This document shows positions 21,955 to 32,870 of a stretch of 64,000 bases of DNA, piece after piece. The first letter of the stretch is position 1. The number at the start of each line of letters is the position of its first letter. Origin of the DNA: Terfezia claveryi (lineage: Eukaryota; Ascomycota; Pezizomycetes; Pezizales; Pezizaceae). The translations under genes were made by a program, and so were the position numbers. The notes under the pieces are model-generated. The model saw only the letters and a program-made list of their open reading frames with translations, was not told the origin of the DNA and did no database searches. The stretch spans positions 62,001 through 126,000 of the forward strand of contig WHUX01000058.1 of NCBI GenBank assembly GCA_015179025.1, written 5' to 3'.

Positions 21955-22162
21955 TCATGCTTCTGCTGGCTCTAGATATTGGTGTTTTGCATGCTTTTGC
22001 TAGCTCTAGGTATTGGTGTTTTGCATGCTTCACTGGTGCTATATATTGGTGTTTTGCATGCTTCCGCTGGCGCTATATATTGGTGTTTTTCATGCTTCCG
22101 CTGGCTCTATATATTGGTTTTTTCATGCTTTCGCCAGCTCTAGATATTGGTGTGTTTCATGC
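21955..22162. repeat. 33-34-bp minisatellite, 6 copies
   Basis: Units contain tatattggtgttttgcatgc and cgctggctc, with small indels. Confidence 0.9.
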
Positions 22163-22235
22163 TAGGAAGTATGACGGAAGTGGACGCTACGTGATGCAGA
22201 CTGAGGCAGATAATTTCTCATATGGACGCGGATAT

Positions 22236-22432
22236 ACAGGCTAAGAAGGACCCCGATTGCAGGCCCCAATTGCAGGCTCATATGGATACGGATATCTAGG
22301 CTAAGAAAGAACCCCAATTGCATACTCATATGGATGTGGATATCCAGACTAATAGGGACCCCTGATCGCAGGCTAATAGGGACCCCCGATCGCAGGCTAA
22401 TAGGGACCCCCGATTGCAGGCTCAAGGACATA
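22236..22432. repeat. Compound tandem repeat (about 65 bp x2, then 26 bp x3)
   Basis: Two copies of a unit with gcaggctcatatggatacgg and gatatctaggctaagaa are followed by three copies of aggctaatagggacccccga with short spacers. Confidence 0.85.
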
Positions 22433-22604
22433 AACGCCAGCTTGGTGAGTTGTCAATGGTACAAAAACTTGCTCGTTTCGTGGTGCACACTGTAGAAGCG
22501 GCGATTCTAGGCAATTAGTATTTTCAGGGAATACAAGAAATCTTCTACTCCGAGCATTGTGTTAACAGACCAGAATATATACATAAGAAAAGCTCTGCCA
22601 TCTC

Positions 22605-22770
22605 CCGCTTGCTCAATCCTCCACTTGCCCAATCTCCCGCTTGCCCAATCCTCCGCTTACCCAATCCCTCGCTTACTCAATCCCCGCTTGCTTAATCCCC
22701 ATACCCACTTGCTTAATCCCCCGCTTGCTCAATCCTCATATCCACTTGCTCAATCCCCCGCTTGCTTAAC
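22605..22770. repeat. 16-18-bp minisatellite, about 10 copies
   Basis: Repeating cccgcttgctcaatcc with variants. Confidence 0.9.
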
Positions 22771-23209
22771 ATCCTGCTAGCTCTTATATTGAATTCGTAC
22801 ATGGGTGTGGCCCTGATCCAGTATGACAATGGGCATCTCCGATGTTCTTTGACCAAATGTTGCTACAAAATTACCTTCATATCGGATATGTCCCTATTTA
22901 GTACTTTTAATGTCGCTGTGGCCGCTGTGGTGTTGTGGTAAATCCTTGTTGCTATCCGTGACATTGAACAATTTAATCCCGTAACGGCCTGGTCCGTTGC
23001 GATATCCAGTCCATACCGGTATGGCCCGGATCCCGGAACGGACCAGAACATATATATAAGTCACAAAAGCACGAGTTTCTCGCATATATATCTAGAAGCC
23101 TCGAAAAGCATGAGTTTCTCGCATATATATATATAAGTCTCAAAGCATTGAGTTTCTCGCATATATATATATATATCTCCAAAGCACGAGTTTCCCGCAT
23201 ATACCATAT

Positions 23210-23929
23210 CACTATTGTCTTCTTCCCATTAAAGGTATGCTCGCCCAAAATGCAGAACATCATTCTGACGTTAGCTTACATCATTGCAAGTGCTATAACA
23301 GCCAAAAACCAGCCAAAAACGTCATCTCAAGTACTAATATATGCCACTCGACTTAGCGAAAACCCAAATTAATAAGCAAGAAAATCTCCATTCCCACCAT
23401 ACCGCGAACCTTGACACTTACCGGCAACCCAAGAAACTTGCGACAGTCATGCCAGATATTGGCACGACTCATGAACCTTGATACTTTACCGGTCCGCAAC
23501 CGTTTTTATTCTTATTTTTAAATATTCATTACTCATATGCGAGGGCGTTCCAGGCCAGCCGGGCCACTCGGGAGAATACGGAATGGCCGGTTTTTTTTTA
23601 ATAAAAATCTTTTTTCTTAATACTCAACACTCGTATGCAGACCCGTGTGGATTCAGAGGAAGGCAAGTTAATCTGCCAGGTCTATTGCAAGCTAAATACA
23701 CAGAGGAAACTTGCGAATGGGATACTTCCGGGATGTAATTAACAAGCAATGTCAGATGAACCCAAGGGCCCTGACTGAAGCCCCAGAAGAAAACTCCCTC
23801 CCTCACGAACTTTGAAACTTCGTCTCACAAGTGGAAAATCATCGTAGGGGAGCCGCGATTATGAGAAAATTGAGGTTTACGGTAGCTTGATAACTTCGAT
23901 AATAGGGTTATCAGGTGAGCTCATTACCC
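23210..23929. other. Intergenic, nothing recognised
   Basis: No supportable gene. A gttccaggccagccgggcc motif at 23546-23564 resembles the arm motif of the neighbouring inverted repeat. Confidence 0.4.
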
Positions 23930-24283
23930 TGAACTAGACACATGATCTGTCCACTTTGATGCCCGACTGGGGGGACCCCCGTAACCAGACTAAGTCGGTG
24001 TCATTCGAGTCTGCTATTTTCGTCTCGCCGTCTTGTGAATGGTCGTGGAGGTTGCACATACCTAGGCCTCCTTCAGTTGCTGTGCCCTGACTTGGCCCAG
24101 ACACAGAGGCGCAGCGGAGGAAGAAGGTGTTATTTCAGTATCCTTAGGATCGGAAGGTTGGACGTTTATGTAGCCCATTGTTCTGTAGGTGTACTGAGTC
24201 TTTTAAGGTGAGGGGAACAGGGCTCCCTCATAGCCTTAGGCTGTATAGATGAATAGACTTCAGCCAAAAAAAAAAAAAAAAAA
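23930..24283 (+). mobile_element. Possible 3' tail of a LINE ending in poly-A
   Basis: Non-coding sequence ends in an 18-nt A-run (24266-24283) immediately before an unrelated RNase H relic. This resembles a 5'-truncated non-LTR element tail. No coding region of its own is present to confirm it. Confidence 0.35.
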
Positions 24284-24905
24284 TTACCACCCAGCCATGC
24301 CAATCATCATAGCTACAGTAGCAGATAGTGAGCTACATACAGCCCACCTCGCCCTCTTCATTGAGGACTCCAAGATGGTATGACTGTGTCCATTCCCAGG
24401 CCGCCATCCAAGTGTATCCAACATGAGTAGAGGGGCTCCTCTAGGTCTGGTATCGAAGAGAACATCAAAGCAGCCCTTGTCCAGTCGGTGGAGAGAAAGG
24501 ACGTCAAAATATTGTGGGTAAAGGGCCATATTGGCATTGAAAGCAGTGGCAAAGTGGATCGGAGAGCAGCATTCGAGTGAATCCTAGGCCAGATCACAGG
24601 GCTTACCCGCATGGTGACAGAAGGGGGCCTACGCACAACTTCGAAAGCCATTCGAAAAGAAGCAAGAACGAGTGTGAGGTACGGTAGGTGGAGGTGCGAG
24701 TAGAGCCAAGGCCTGTCAGCCTAGACATGGATGCAAACGTATAGAGGCCCCCAGAAAAGCTGGCTTCATGATATCGGTAAAACAGGCACCATCCAATGTG
24801 CCTGTGGTCACCCACTAGAAAACACTCAGCATATCACTCTCGAATGCCCCAGACTAGGCTGGCGAGAGTGCCTTCTTGCTAGGCAATAAGAGCACCTGGG
24901 CGGAG
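24284..24905 (+). pseudogene. Non-LTR (Tad/I-like) retrotransposon RNase H and zinc-finger tail, decayed
   Basis: Several frames together show DSKMV, a DSQAAIQ-like segment (HSQAAIQVYPT, about 24396), then ILWVKGHIGIESSGKVDR (about 24505-24560), as in LINE RNase H, and a C-terminal CACGHPLENTQHITLEC knuckle (about 24800-24850), typical of the end of Tad-like ORF2. Multiple stops and frameshifts. Confidence 0.65.
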
Positions 24906-25055
24906 TTGGACAAGCCGGAGTTTTAAGTTCAATTGGGGAGGGGGGGGGATGGTACATATATTAATTCTAGTCCCACCATTGCCCCGTATTTATTGGGCCA
25001 TATTTCATTATTGTCCTCTCATGTAGTATATAGATATCGAAACAGCGGCCAACCC

Positions 25056-27304
25056 TTATTCCTCCTCCCCACTGTCCTCGCAATTACCTTCCTCATCCTC
25101 GCCACTTGAATCAACTCCACCACTACCACGTATGTGCACTCTTTCAAAAATTTTCTTCAGCACTATCCTATCCACTTTGCCCCATCCCTTAACTGCATCC
25201 CAATATTGTCTCCTACTAGTAGGTATTAAAGCGCCACACCCCTCTAGAACCCTCTCTCCAACTGCTGCTTGGTCAAAGTCAATGAGCACTACTGTGACTG
25301 GGTCCTGGAGTACCATGATATTCAACTCATTCAGATCCTGGTGGCTGACATAGGCCTTAGTATGGAGCCACTCCAGAGATACTTTTGCTGCATCATACAC
25401 AAAATCCCACTCTGCAGCTGTAATGTCAGGGCGTGTTTGCTTAACTGGGTAGAAATAGTCAAACAATATTTGTCCATCTAGTCCCGGCGCAGAGAGATCC
25501 TCAACAAGAAGCACTGTAAACTGTGGAGTAACTAGGGATGCATCTGGAAAGCTCGGCATTCTCAAAGGCATTACTTCCATGCCCCAAAATAGTGTAGTAC
25601 AGGAACGTTTACATAATCCAACCCTGCCCCGACAGTGGCAAATGCCTTGTATGCGGAGAGCTCAGTTGGCAGGAGTAACTGGGAGGGAAGAAGACCTGCT
25701 GCCAGAGGACCCTTGTCAGCGGAGAGCTCAGTTGGCAGGGGTAACTGGGAGGGAAGAAGACCTGCTGCCAGAGGACCCTTGTCAGCAGAACCAGTGCCCT
25801 CGCAGGTAGCGTCTAATCCTGGCGTGGGACTTAGAAGAGTAATGAGAGCAACATGGGGTGTGAGAAGTTTGCTGAGTTGTGCAATGAGGCCTTGACCATT
25901 GTGGACAAAGGAACTAGCAGCACTATTAGTAATGTTGTAGAGGGCCCTTGCTAGGCTTGCACGAAGACATAAAGGGTCAGCGGCGCTTGAAGCGGGCTGA
26001 TCTGCTTCCAGTGCATGTTCTTGTGCGACGTTCCTTCCTGAGGCACTTCCGTTATGATCTGAAGTGTCATCTACATATGTCTCATGATCCCAAAATCCGG
26101 AATCTCCAATGCTGGGTTCGGCAGGAACAAGTTCAAAGATTGTACCAACCGGAGGGAGGGTTGTTGAAACAGGCGGTCCGTCCTCTATCTCCTCTGGAAA
26201 TATGTTTTGGCTCGATTTATCCCCCCCTCCCCCCTGCTTCTAACCACTCTCCTTCTGACGACTATGATCTCTGTCATAGCGTCCATGCTTGTCAGTCTCT
26301 TTACCACCGGTACTCGAGGTTTCCCCTTTCTCACCGAAGCCCCCACCACCTGCGTACGAACCACCTGCGTACGAACTTCGTGTACGTTTTTGCACACGGG
26401 GACTTCCGTCGGCGCCTTTCTTTCGACTTCCTCCTCCATGGATTGCCTGCAAATCTGTAGGGGTCGGAGGTGGGCCTAGACTTGATGAAATAGATGTTGA
26501 GGCATTCCATACTAAGAACATCACAAGCTCCCTTGCATTCAACATGATGTCGCTGGTCTAGTCTAGAACGTTTATTCCTAGGTGTGTCCCAGATTCCATG
26601 AGTACTTGCGCAAAACTCCACAATTAAATACCGTATATAAACGTCTGCAGATGTTATATCCTCGTCCGAGTCCATATCCAGGAACTCAATGTATAAAGCA
26701 TATGTACCATCCATAACCAATTGGTGTTGAACCCCATAGTTCACGGCGTACCTGCGTAATTGCGTTATAAGATTGGTCCAATTTGTACTCTCCGTCGCCA
26801 CCTGGAGCTCTTTGGTCTGGGATGGGCGGACGATGACGGTATCTAGGGTACCAGGTGGTTTGTATTCAACCAGTGCAAGTGGGTAGCCGTGGATCTTTGG
26901 AAGGTAGCATTGGGGGGAGCGACGTTTCTTCTTGGACCCAGAGGCTGTAGGATCGTCGCTAATTGTGTAGAGGAGACAAAATGTGCTATCAGGAATTGCT
27001 AATGTTGGATCCGATGCGGGCTAGTGTATACTGCAGCCATTTCCTCTAGAAAAGAATTACCTCCATCAAAACCTTCCTTAGGCCCAGACATCTCTACCAA
27101 TACCTCTGCGCCCCCAACGTCTACCTCAACATACCAATCAGAAAAAGTGACACTCTTGCCGGAAGAACTAGAACTAGATTCTAGCCCAGTAGATGAAGAA
27201 AAACCAGGACCATAAGAAACATCAGGATCCTGACATCCAGCCTCACCAATTGCCTGTGCTACCGGGGTCCCCAAAACCACGATCCAGTCTATCGTTGCAG
27301 CCAC
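25056..27304 (-). pseudogene. Kinase-like gene, broken by frameshifts
   Basis: From the ATG at 27304 (MAATIDWIVVLGTPV) the frame reaches about 27016, where a single-base loss in a CCC run shifts it. The next frame continues PTLAIPDSTFCLLYTI ... TNLITQLRRYAVNYG (about 26990-26560), resembling the pre-kinase region of fungal kinase-like proteins. After a low-complexity Gly/Ser segment (about 26470-26250) and a 66-bp repeat, another one-base shift near 25575 precedes the kinase block: HQDLNELNIMV (catalytic loop) and VVLIDFDQAAVG (DFG-equivalent) at about 25310-25230. The tail is acidic (EDEEGNCEDSGEEE). Two frameshifts in otherwise clean coding sequence suggest recent decay or assembly error. 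Exon structure between 26240 and 25580 is not resolved. Confidence 0.62.
25653..25790. repeat. 66-bp tandem repeat, about 2 copies
   Basis: gcggagagctcagttggcag recurs at 25653 and 25719, and the unit tail (agaggacccttgtcagc) occurs before each. It lies within the kinase-like gene and is in frame (66 = 22 codons). Confidence 0.9.
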
Positions 27305-27319
27305 AGATCAAATTAAATT

Positions 27320-27770
27320 CAAATCCACACGAGCTGGGAGGCCAGGGGAGACTTCTATAAGGACAGATAGAGAAATTGTACGAGCTGCTTTGTCAGAAGG
27401 CGTCAGACATTGGGAGAATGGTCTATCAATATTGAAGGTGTCCCGGAGAACCCTACACTGACGACTGAGAGGCAGACATCAAAAAATGACGAGCAGCGCA
27501 GAGACCGCTCCTGGAGGCCGAGATTGTAGTTAAGAGACTTGCTTGGGCTGTTGAACGTAAGGATTGGTCGGAGGAACAATGGCTTAAGGTCAATTGGAGT
27601 GATGAATGTTCGGTTAAAAATCTTCTGGAGCAAAGCCTATCTGGTTTGTTTCGCACATCAGGAGTAAAATAGAAGAGAATTGTATTGCGATACTTGTTAG
27701 GCAGCAGAACGGTGCTAGAGAGGCATAGCGGGTCTGTGGTAGTAGAGGGAGCAGAGTCCACTTGAGAAGG
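27320..27770 (+). pseudogene. Tc1/mariner-like transposase fragment
   Basis: Shifting plus-strand frames read RPGETSIRTDREIV, then VSRRTLH (about 27335-27460), as in the second HTH of Tc1 transposases. They continue RLAWAVERKDWSEEQWLKV and NWSDE (about 27530-27605), matching the region around the first catalytic Asp. Several stops. The C-terminal catalytic part is not visible. Confidence 0.65.
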
Positions 27771-28580
27771 GCTTGCATAATTAGAAATCAGAGAGCTGGA
27801 GCGAGCTTATATGTATACGGAAATTCAGGGGTCTCAAATTGTCAGCAAATAGAAGGCGAGATAATGTGAGAGTTGCCACAGTGGACGCAAGATAAGCTGG
27901 CTGCAGAATAGGAAAGCCGGAACGGAATCCCAAAGAAAGAACTGATATAGCGACTTGGAGATAGGTGACCTTAGAACCCAAAAGCAAACACAACCAGATA
28001 AACGATAGGGCGGAGGAGGGAGTTGAGGGTAACTAGGATGTGGTGGATCCAACATCTAGTGCCGTTCCGCTGCCTAACAAGTATCCCCTCATACTTTGTT
28101 AATCTTATGTACCGGGTCCTGAACAAGACACTGGAGAATTATCTTGCATTAGCAGCTTCCAATATTAGGTTTCGTAACAACACATTGAGCAACAACTAGA
28201 ATGGGGTAGACATAATGAGGCTGGCTGAGCACAGAACAAAACTGAGATAAATTTGAAGACAAATACTTGTCAAGACACACGGTGCTGTTGAGCCTGATGG
28301 TGGTATTGAATGGATGACCGGACTAAAGATAGATATGAGAATCAATTACTCCCCAAGCAAGATCAGAGGCTGATGTTTAATTGCAGTTGATTCATCTTTT
28401 TTGTTCCGTCAGAACCACTATAGCCGACATAGAAACAAAGGAAGCAGTAATGGAGATACATGTTCTGGGCCGTTGCGGAATCCAGGCCATTCCGGAATGT
28501 CATATAAGTGCACTCTGGCACAGATTGAGTGGAATCGGAGTCTATTACCCCGTACATAACAAAAGCTCAAACCTCTACTT
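27771..28580. other. Intergenic, nothing recognised
   Basis: No supportable gene. A ccgttgcggaatccaggcc motif at 28473-28491 resembles the arm motif of the 20540-23205 inverted repeat. Confidence 0.4.
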
Positions 28581-28970
28581 GTTCAATCAAACCTCATACT
28601 TCACTGCCAGAAATTCCATGATACCCCCCATCAATATAGTACCATAGGTCTTGTGCTTTCCAGCACGCAGTATAGTATCATGAACTTGTGGCGATAACAT
28701 CAAATACATCATGCTGCAAAACCACTCCATTTCCCATTCTTTTAATTTGGCAACAATAAAATATACTGCATCATTGCGTAGCTCATATTCATTTAGTGCT
28801 TTCCATCGTAACTTAATGGCTTGCAAAGTTACCTGTTGAGGTCCTTTAAATTTGGTATCTCGGAGGTTTGCGATACCTAAGTAGGTTAGTCCCTTTGTTA
28901 GTTACCATGTACTTGAATTGGATTTTTGGGAATTACTTCTCAAAGGTTCAATGGAGTTTTGCTACTTAAT
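28580..28970 (-). pseudogene. Integrase zinc-binding domain remnant (copy 1)
   Basis: Minus frames read WKALNEYELRNDAVYFIVAK, then HDTILRAGKHKTYGTI, resembling the H2C2 entry of retroviral-type integrases. About 80% similar at the DNA level to 32500-32760. Disrupted. Confidence 0.5.
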
Positions 28971-29742
28971 TGTATGTAAATTCTCTTTCAAACTTGGTAC
29001 GCGCAGTACCAGAGAATGCTTCAATTGCGGTTTTTGAGATGGAGCGGAACTCAAGGGGGTGAAACTGATCCAAATTAATACCGCCATTTATCATCTGCAA
29101 CTGACATTATGGTGCTCGTGGGGTTGAAGAGTTATGTTGCGTTGAACAGTTTATTGCTGATTGCGTTTAAGAAAATATTTTTGTTCATTATGCACAGCTA
29201 TATATATATGTAAGTCTGTTCACTAGCAATCTATATATATGTAAGTCTGTTCACTAGCAATACATCCACCGGTAAACAATAACCTATTTACCACTAACCA
29301 AGCCAGTTCATGGCTGGTCCCCACATATGTATGGTGCTAGCAATTAACATCTTATATATATAGACTCGCTTATGCTGCTCAATTTTGCAATAATTAACTA
29401 GCCAAAAGCTCAAATTTATGCTCAAGCACCGCCATATAATAACTAAAAGAGAAACCTTAGTAACCCTGATTGAAAGCAGCGTTTCTTTACGGCCAACCGC
29501 AGATTGTTCTCATCCAAGAATGCCTTTCGAGCAATGAAGTCAGCATGCCCAACCTAAATCTGCCGACTTCCCAGTATACACAAGGAGGGTGGTCTCTTCT
29601 TGCCAATTGTAACTTGGTGACCATGAAGTCCAGGTACAAAAAAGAAATCCAACACATTTTCTGTGGCTAACTAGCCGGTGAAGGCCTGTATTTGGTGGCC
29701 CTGGGTGTTGCCTTCTGCTCCTCCATTTTCTAATATTCTCAA
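28971..29742. other. Intergenic, with a 30-bp direct duplication
   Basis: ctatatatatatgtaagtct plus gttcactagcaat is repeated at about 29199-29260. No gene supported; a short frame at 29470-29670 has no clear family. Confidence 0.5.
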
Positions 29743-31704
29743 CTACTCATAGTCTTCTTCATTTGATTCTCCTTTTCTACTGTCGTATTCGTCTTCGAGA
29801 TCCTCTTCCCCGAATTGGGCCTCGTCGCTTGATAGTTCGAGATCCTCCAAAGGGCTTTCTGGCGGTGTCTCTGGCGGTACAAAGCCTTCGAGCCGGAAAG
29901 TATTCACAACCAGACAGAGATTGTAGATAAATCCTTGAGTCCCAGCTATCCGGCCGCGCTCCAAGGCCCCATGAAGATTATCGCCTTCCAGCAGCGTCAT
30001 GGGCTCGAAAGCTTTTATCATTTGATCTGTAAATACCCCTTCATGGCCTACAAAAATCTCGTCGTGGCGGCGTTTCATTATCGTGTATAGTTTCCTGGCG
30101 AAACGCTCTGCCATCGCGTAGTAATACGGATCCCCGCCGTTCAAGTCCCCCAGAACACCAAATAGTGCTGTCCACATGTATTCCAAATGGGGTGTTTCAG
30201 TCTTGTTGCAAAGGTCCTTCAGCCTCCCAAGACCTGTGAGCTCCCGCCAGGCTATTTCTTTTGAAATGTAAAGCAACCACATACAAAAATTAACCCAAAA
30301 TAGAATGTCTCCCTCCCACTCGAGACTTGGAGCAGGGAACTCCCGAAACTCCACGGTCCCATGATTGAAGTAAGCGTAGCCAAAGTTGACTTTATAGTAC
30401 TTATCGACCATACCATCACTATGTTCGGTTTCCATGCCGGAACTCTCAACTGGTGGTAATAGTGATACTGTTACCACCTCAACCCTCCCGCTGATATGTT
30501 GCCACAACTTGTTGTCGTCTGTACGCAGCCTGTCCTCGGCGCCGTATGTTTGAAACTCTTTGCGCATATCTTGATCCTCACCATTGAACACAAGTGCCAC
30601 CTCGTAGGTCTCGGTGAGGCCTATCATGCGTTTCACCAGGTCTAAAGCAATGGATGGGGTATCCTTAGGATTGTGATTGGGGTGTTCCCTCCACCAACGC
30701 TTTTCCCAGGCAGCCCACATTGATTGAGTTAGAGGAGACGTTTTTTCTGATAGATTAGGACCATTCCATGCCGTCGAGAAGATGTCCTCAAATAACATGC
30801 ATATCAGACAAAACTTAGCCACCCAGTCACAATCCTCATCCTTGAAAGCCTCAATGTGCACATGGATATAACTAGAAGGAGTGAAATAAACCAGCAACTT
30901 CTGTTCATTGTTTGCTCCATCTTCCGCCGGCAGTATAGTGGAGAAGAAACGGGAGATTTGCCCAAATGCTTGGGTAACATCTAGCATACAGAATTTCGGG
31001 GAGATGAATTTATACCCCATGTATGCGTGCCTTGGGGGCACATACCCACTACCATTGGTAATTTCGAAGCTTTCGTCTGGCTCGTCTGGATTTAATATTG
31101 TCATGTAGTCCTCCACAATGCACCACTTATCGGTTCTGGCTATTGCCTCCCCTATTGGTTCATGAAGGTCTATCCTTGGGCTTTCTAGTGTTCCATTTTG
31201 ACACCGCTCGCGCAGTGCTGCAAAGACATCCAAGTTGGGGTCTGAGCTTGCTATACAACATGAAACAGTGAAATGGAATGGATACTCAGAGTCCAGGAAA
31301 TCATGAGCGGGTATTTCCTTTGTACCATCATTCCCATCCCCTTGCGTCTGGATTCCTTCAGTGCTATCAAAAGGCTCTTCTGTGCCCCCTAGAGGTTTTC
31401 CCGTGCCTGTGGATACTGCTATACCGGAGTTTTCCTCCTCTTGCGAGTCCCTCCTGGTTAAAAATATTGATGGCCTCCTGACCGCAAAGCTGTTCGGGAA
31501 GTCGTAGTCTGTGGCTTTACGCTTGCGGTGACGGATTGTGACTTGGGTCAAGCTGGGTTCAGGCTCAGGGCACGATGGCCGTAGTCTCCGATATGGAACC
31601 TGCGCATTGGAATGAAACGGGGGCTTTGCACTTGGGTGAATGTGCCACCCTTCACCAGGACGTTCTTCATCAATTCTACCGACCGCATATTCCCAATTTG
31701 ACAT
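29743..31704 (-). CDS. Amidoligase-like protein (653 aa, single exon)
   Basis: An uninterrupted frame starts at an ATG (MSNWEYAVGRIDEERPGEGW). After a charged N-terminus, the core shows MGYKFISPKF (about residue 236), then IHVHIEAF followed by a helical segment ending MLFEDIF (about 285-320), and later GTVEFREFPAPSLEWEGDILF (about 455-475). The order HVH, E-containing helix, GT.EFR matches fungal members of the putative amidoligase family (glutamine-synthetase-like fold, predicted to form amide or peptide bonds). The usual CG.HVH is replaced by Ser-Tyr-Ile-HVH. The C-terminus is acidic (EEDLEDEYDSRKGESNEEDYE). Substrate and partners are unknown for fungal members. It is the only clearly intact single-exon gene in the repeat-rich half besides the Crinkler-type gene. 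Assignment is by motif recognition, without a search. Confidence 0.6.
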   Translation of the reverse strand: MSNWEYAVGRIDEERPGEGWHIHPSAKPPFHSNAQVPYRRLRPSCPEPEPSLTQVTIRHRKRKATDYDFPNSFAVRRPSIFLTRRDSQEEENSGIAVSTGTGKPLGGTEEPFDSTEGIQTQGDGNDGTKEIPAHDFLDSEYPFHFTVSCCIASSDPNLDVFAALRERCQNGTLESPRIDLHEPIGEAIARTDKWCIVEDYMTILNPDEPDESFEITNGSGYVPPRHAYMGYKFISPKFCMLDVTQAFGQISRFFSTILPAEDGANNEQKLLVYFTPSSYIHVHIEAFKDEDCDWVAKFCLICMLFEDIFSTAWNGPNLSEKTSPLTQSMWAAWEKRWWREHPNHNPKDTPSIALDLVKRMIGLTETYEVALVFNGEDQDMRKEFQTYGAEDRLRTDDNKLWQHISGRVEVVTVSLLPPVESSGMETEHSDGMVDKYYKVNFGYAYFNHGTVEFREFPAPSLEWEGDILFWVNFCMWLLYISKEIAWRELTGLGRLKDLCNKTETPHLEYMWTALFGVLGDLNGGDPYYYAMAERFARKLYTIMKRRHDEIFVGHEGVFTDQMIKAFEPMTLLEGDNLHGALERGRIAGTQGFIYNLCLVVNTFRLEGFVPPETPPESPLEDLELSSDEAQFGEEDLEDEYDSRKGESNEEDYE

Positions 31705-32059
31705 TGTGACACTCGATATATGTGCATTCGACCCTAATCATAAGAGACTCATCAGTCATGGATTCTACTGCAAAAAGTAGTAAACGTAATTACACAAACC
31801 GTATACCTATACAGTCAAAACAAATTAATGAGAGCTCCTGGAGGTGAATAGGGTTCAACAATATTAATTGCAATTCGAACGTTCTTGCCTGGAGCTGCTG
31901 AACCAGTCAGCAAGCCAACAATAGGCGAGGATGTCCAGGCCTCGAGTTCTATACCTCCACAAGTATTTCCCTTTGTGTTTTTTGCCCTTTGTTAATGTCC
32001 CATTGGTACATTATCCTAGCTCCTTAAGCTGCTCTAGCTGGTCCCGTGATGTGCAGCTA
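31705..32059. other. Intergenic upstream of the amidoligase-like gene
   Basis: No gene recognised; the probable 5' region of the 31704 start. Confidence 0.4.
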
Positions 32060-32870
32060 CCCCTCCAATCCCCCCTCTCTGGCAATGTATGAAGGCAAAT
32101 TGTTGTTAAATGAATCTAATATTGTTAATTTCATTATAGAAATACTGTTGGTTCATAGCTAAGATCACAATAGGTAAAAACTGCACCCATTGATTTTTGC
32201 TTAATTTAGCTTTTGCTATTTCAATCTTCTACTTCAATACAGTATTTGCTTATCCAATAAACCGCGTGTTTGGAAATTGCATGGACAGCCCTGTATTAAA
32301 AATTATTCCACGATATTTCACAAGAATTAAGTAAGTACTTCACCTTTAAACGTATTACCATTATTACATTGAAGAATTCTTGGTAAACCAATTTGTCCAA
32401 TAAGAATAGTAGCAACTTTGGTACCTTCTTTAGATTTTAAAAGAGCTAGAATATTTGCCGAATGATTTCGGATATTACTTTGGTATTCCTAGCTGGTTCT
32501 TGGATTTACCTGTTCCCAACACAAATAAATTTAAGCCCATACTTAATTCCATAATACCTCTCCTTAATAGTACTATAGTTCTTGCTCTTTCCTGCATGCA
32601 GTACAGTATCATCAACATGTGATAACATCAAATACATCATGCTCCAAAACCACTCGTTTTCCATCATTAGTTTTACTAGCAATAAAATAAAGTGCATCAT
32701 TTCGCAGCTCATATTCATTTAATGCCTTTTATCATAGTGTGATTTCTAGCAAATCACCTGCTAGGGCCTTCAAGTTTGGGTATACTTTAATTTTGCGATA
32801 GCAACGTATTCCTTGTTAGTCACCATGTTCTTGAATTGGATTTTAGGGAATTACTTCTCAATTAGAATAG
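32060..32870 (-). pseudogene. Retroviral-type integrase relic (copy 2)
   Basis: Reading minus frames with many stops: YELRNDA (about 32710), DDTVLHAGKSKNYSTIKERY (about 32560-32615, zinc-binding region), a GLPRILQCNNGNTFKGE-like segment (about 32335-32385, the catalytic D...G.EF region with Asn for Asp), and KLSKNQWVQFLPIV (about 32170-32215). Order and spacing fit an rve integrase of the Ginger/KRBA2 or gypsy type. Heavily degraded. Confidence 0.6.

Larger units (their letters stand above)
20540..23205. mobile_element. Second inverted-repeat-bounded block filled with minisatellites
   Basis: The left arm (about 20547-20787) and right arm (about 22979-23203) are imperfect reverse complements. 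Each consists of three or four gcgagaaactc(g/a)tgctttt units followed by ttctggtccgttccggga and ccataccggtatgg motifs. The units are the type A units of the 9283-11731 foldback centre. Between the arms lie at least four unrelated tandem arrays and no gene. Target duplications were not found, so mobility is inferred only from similarity and architecture. Confidence 0.55.
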
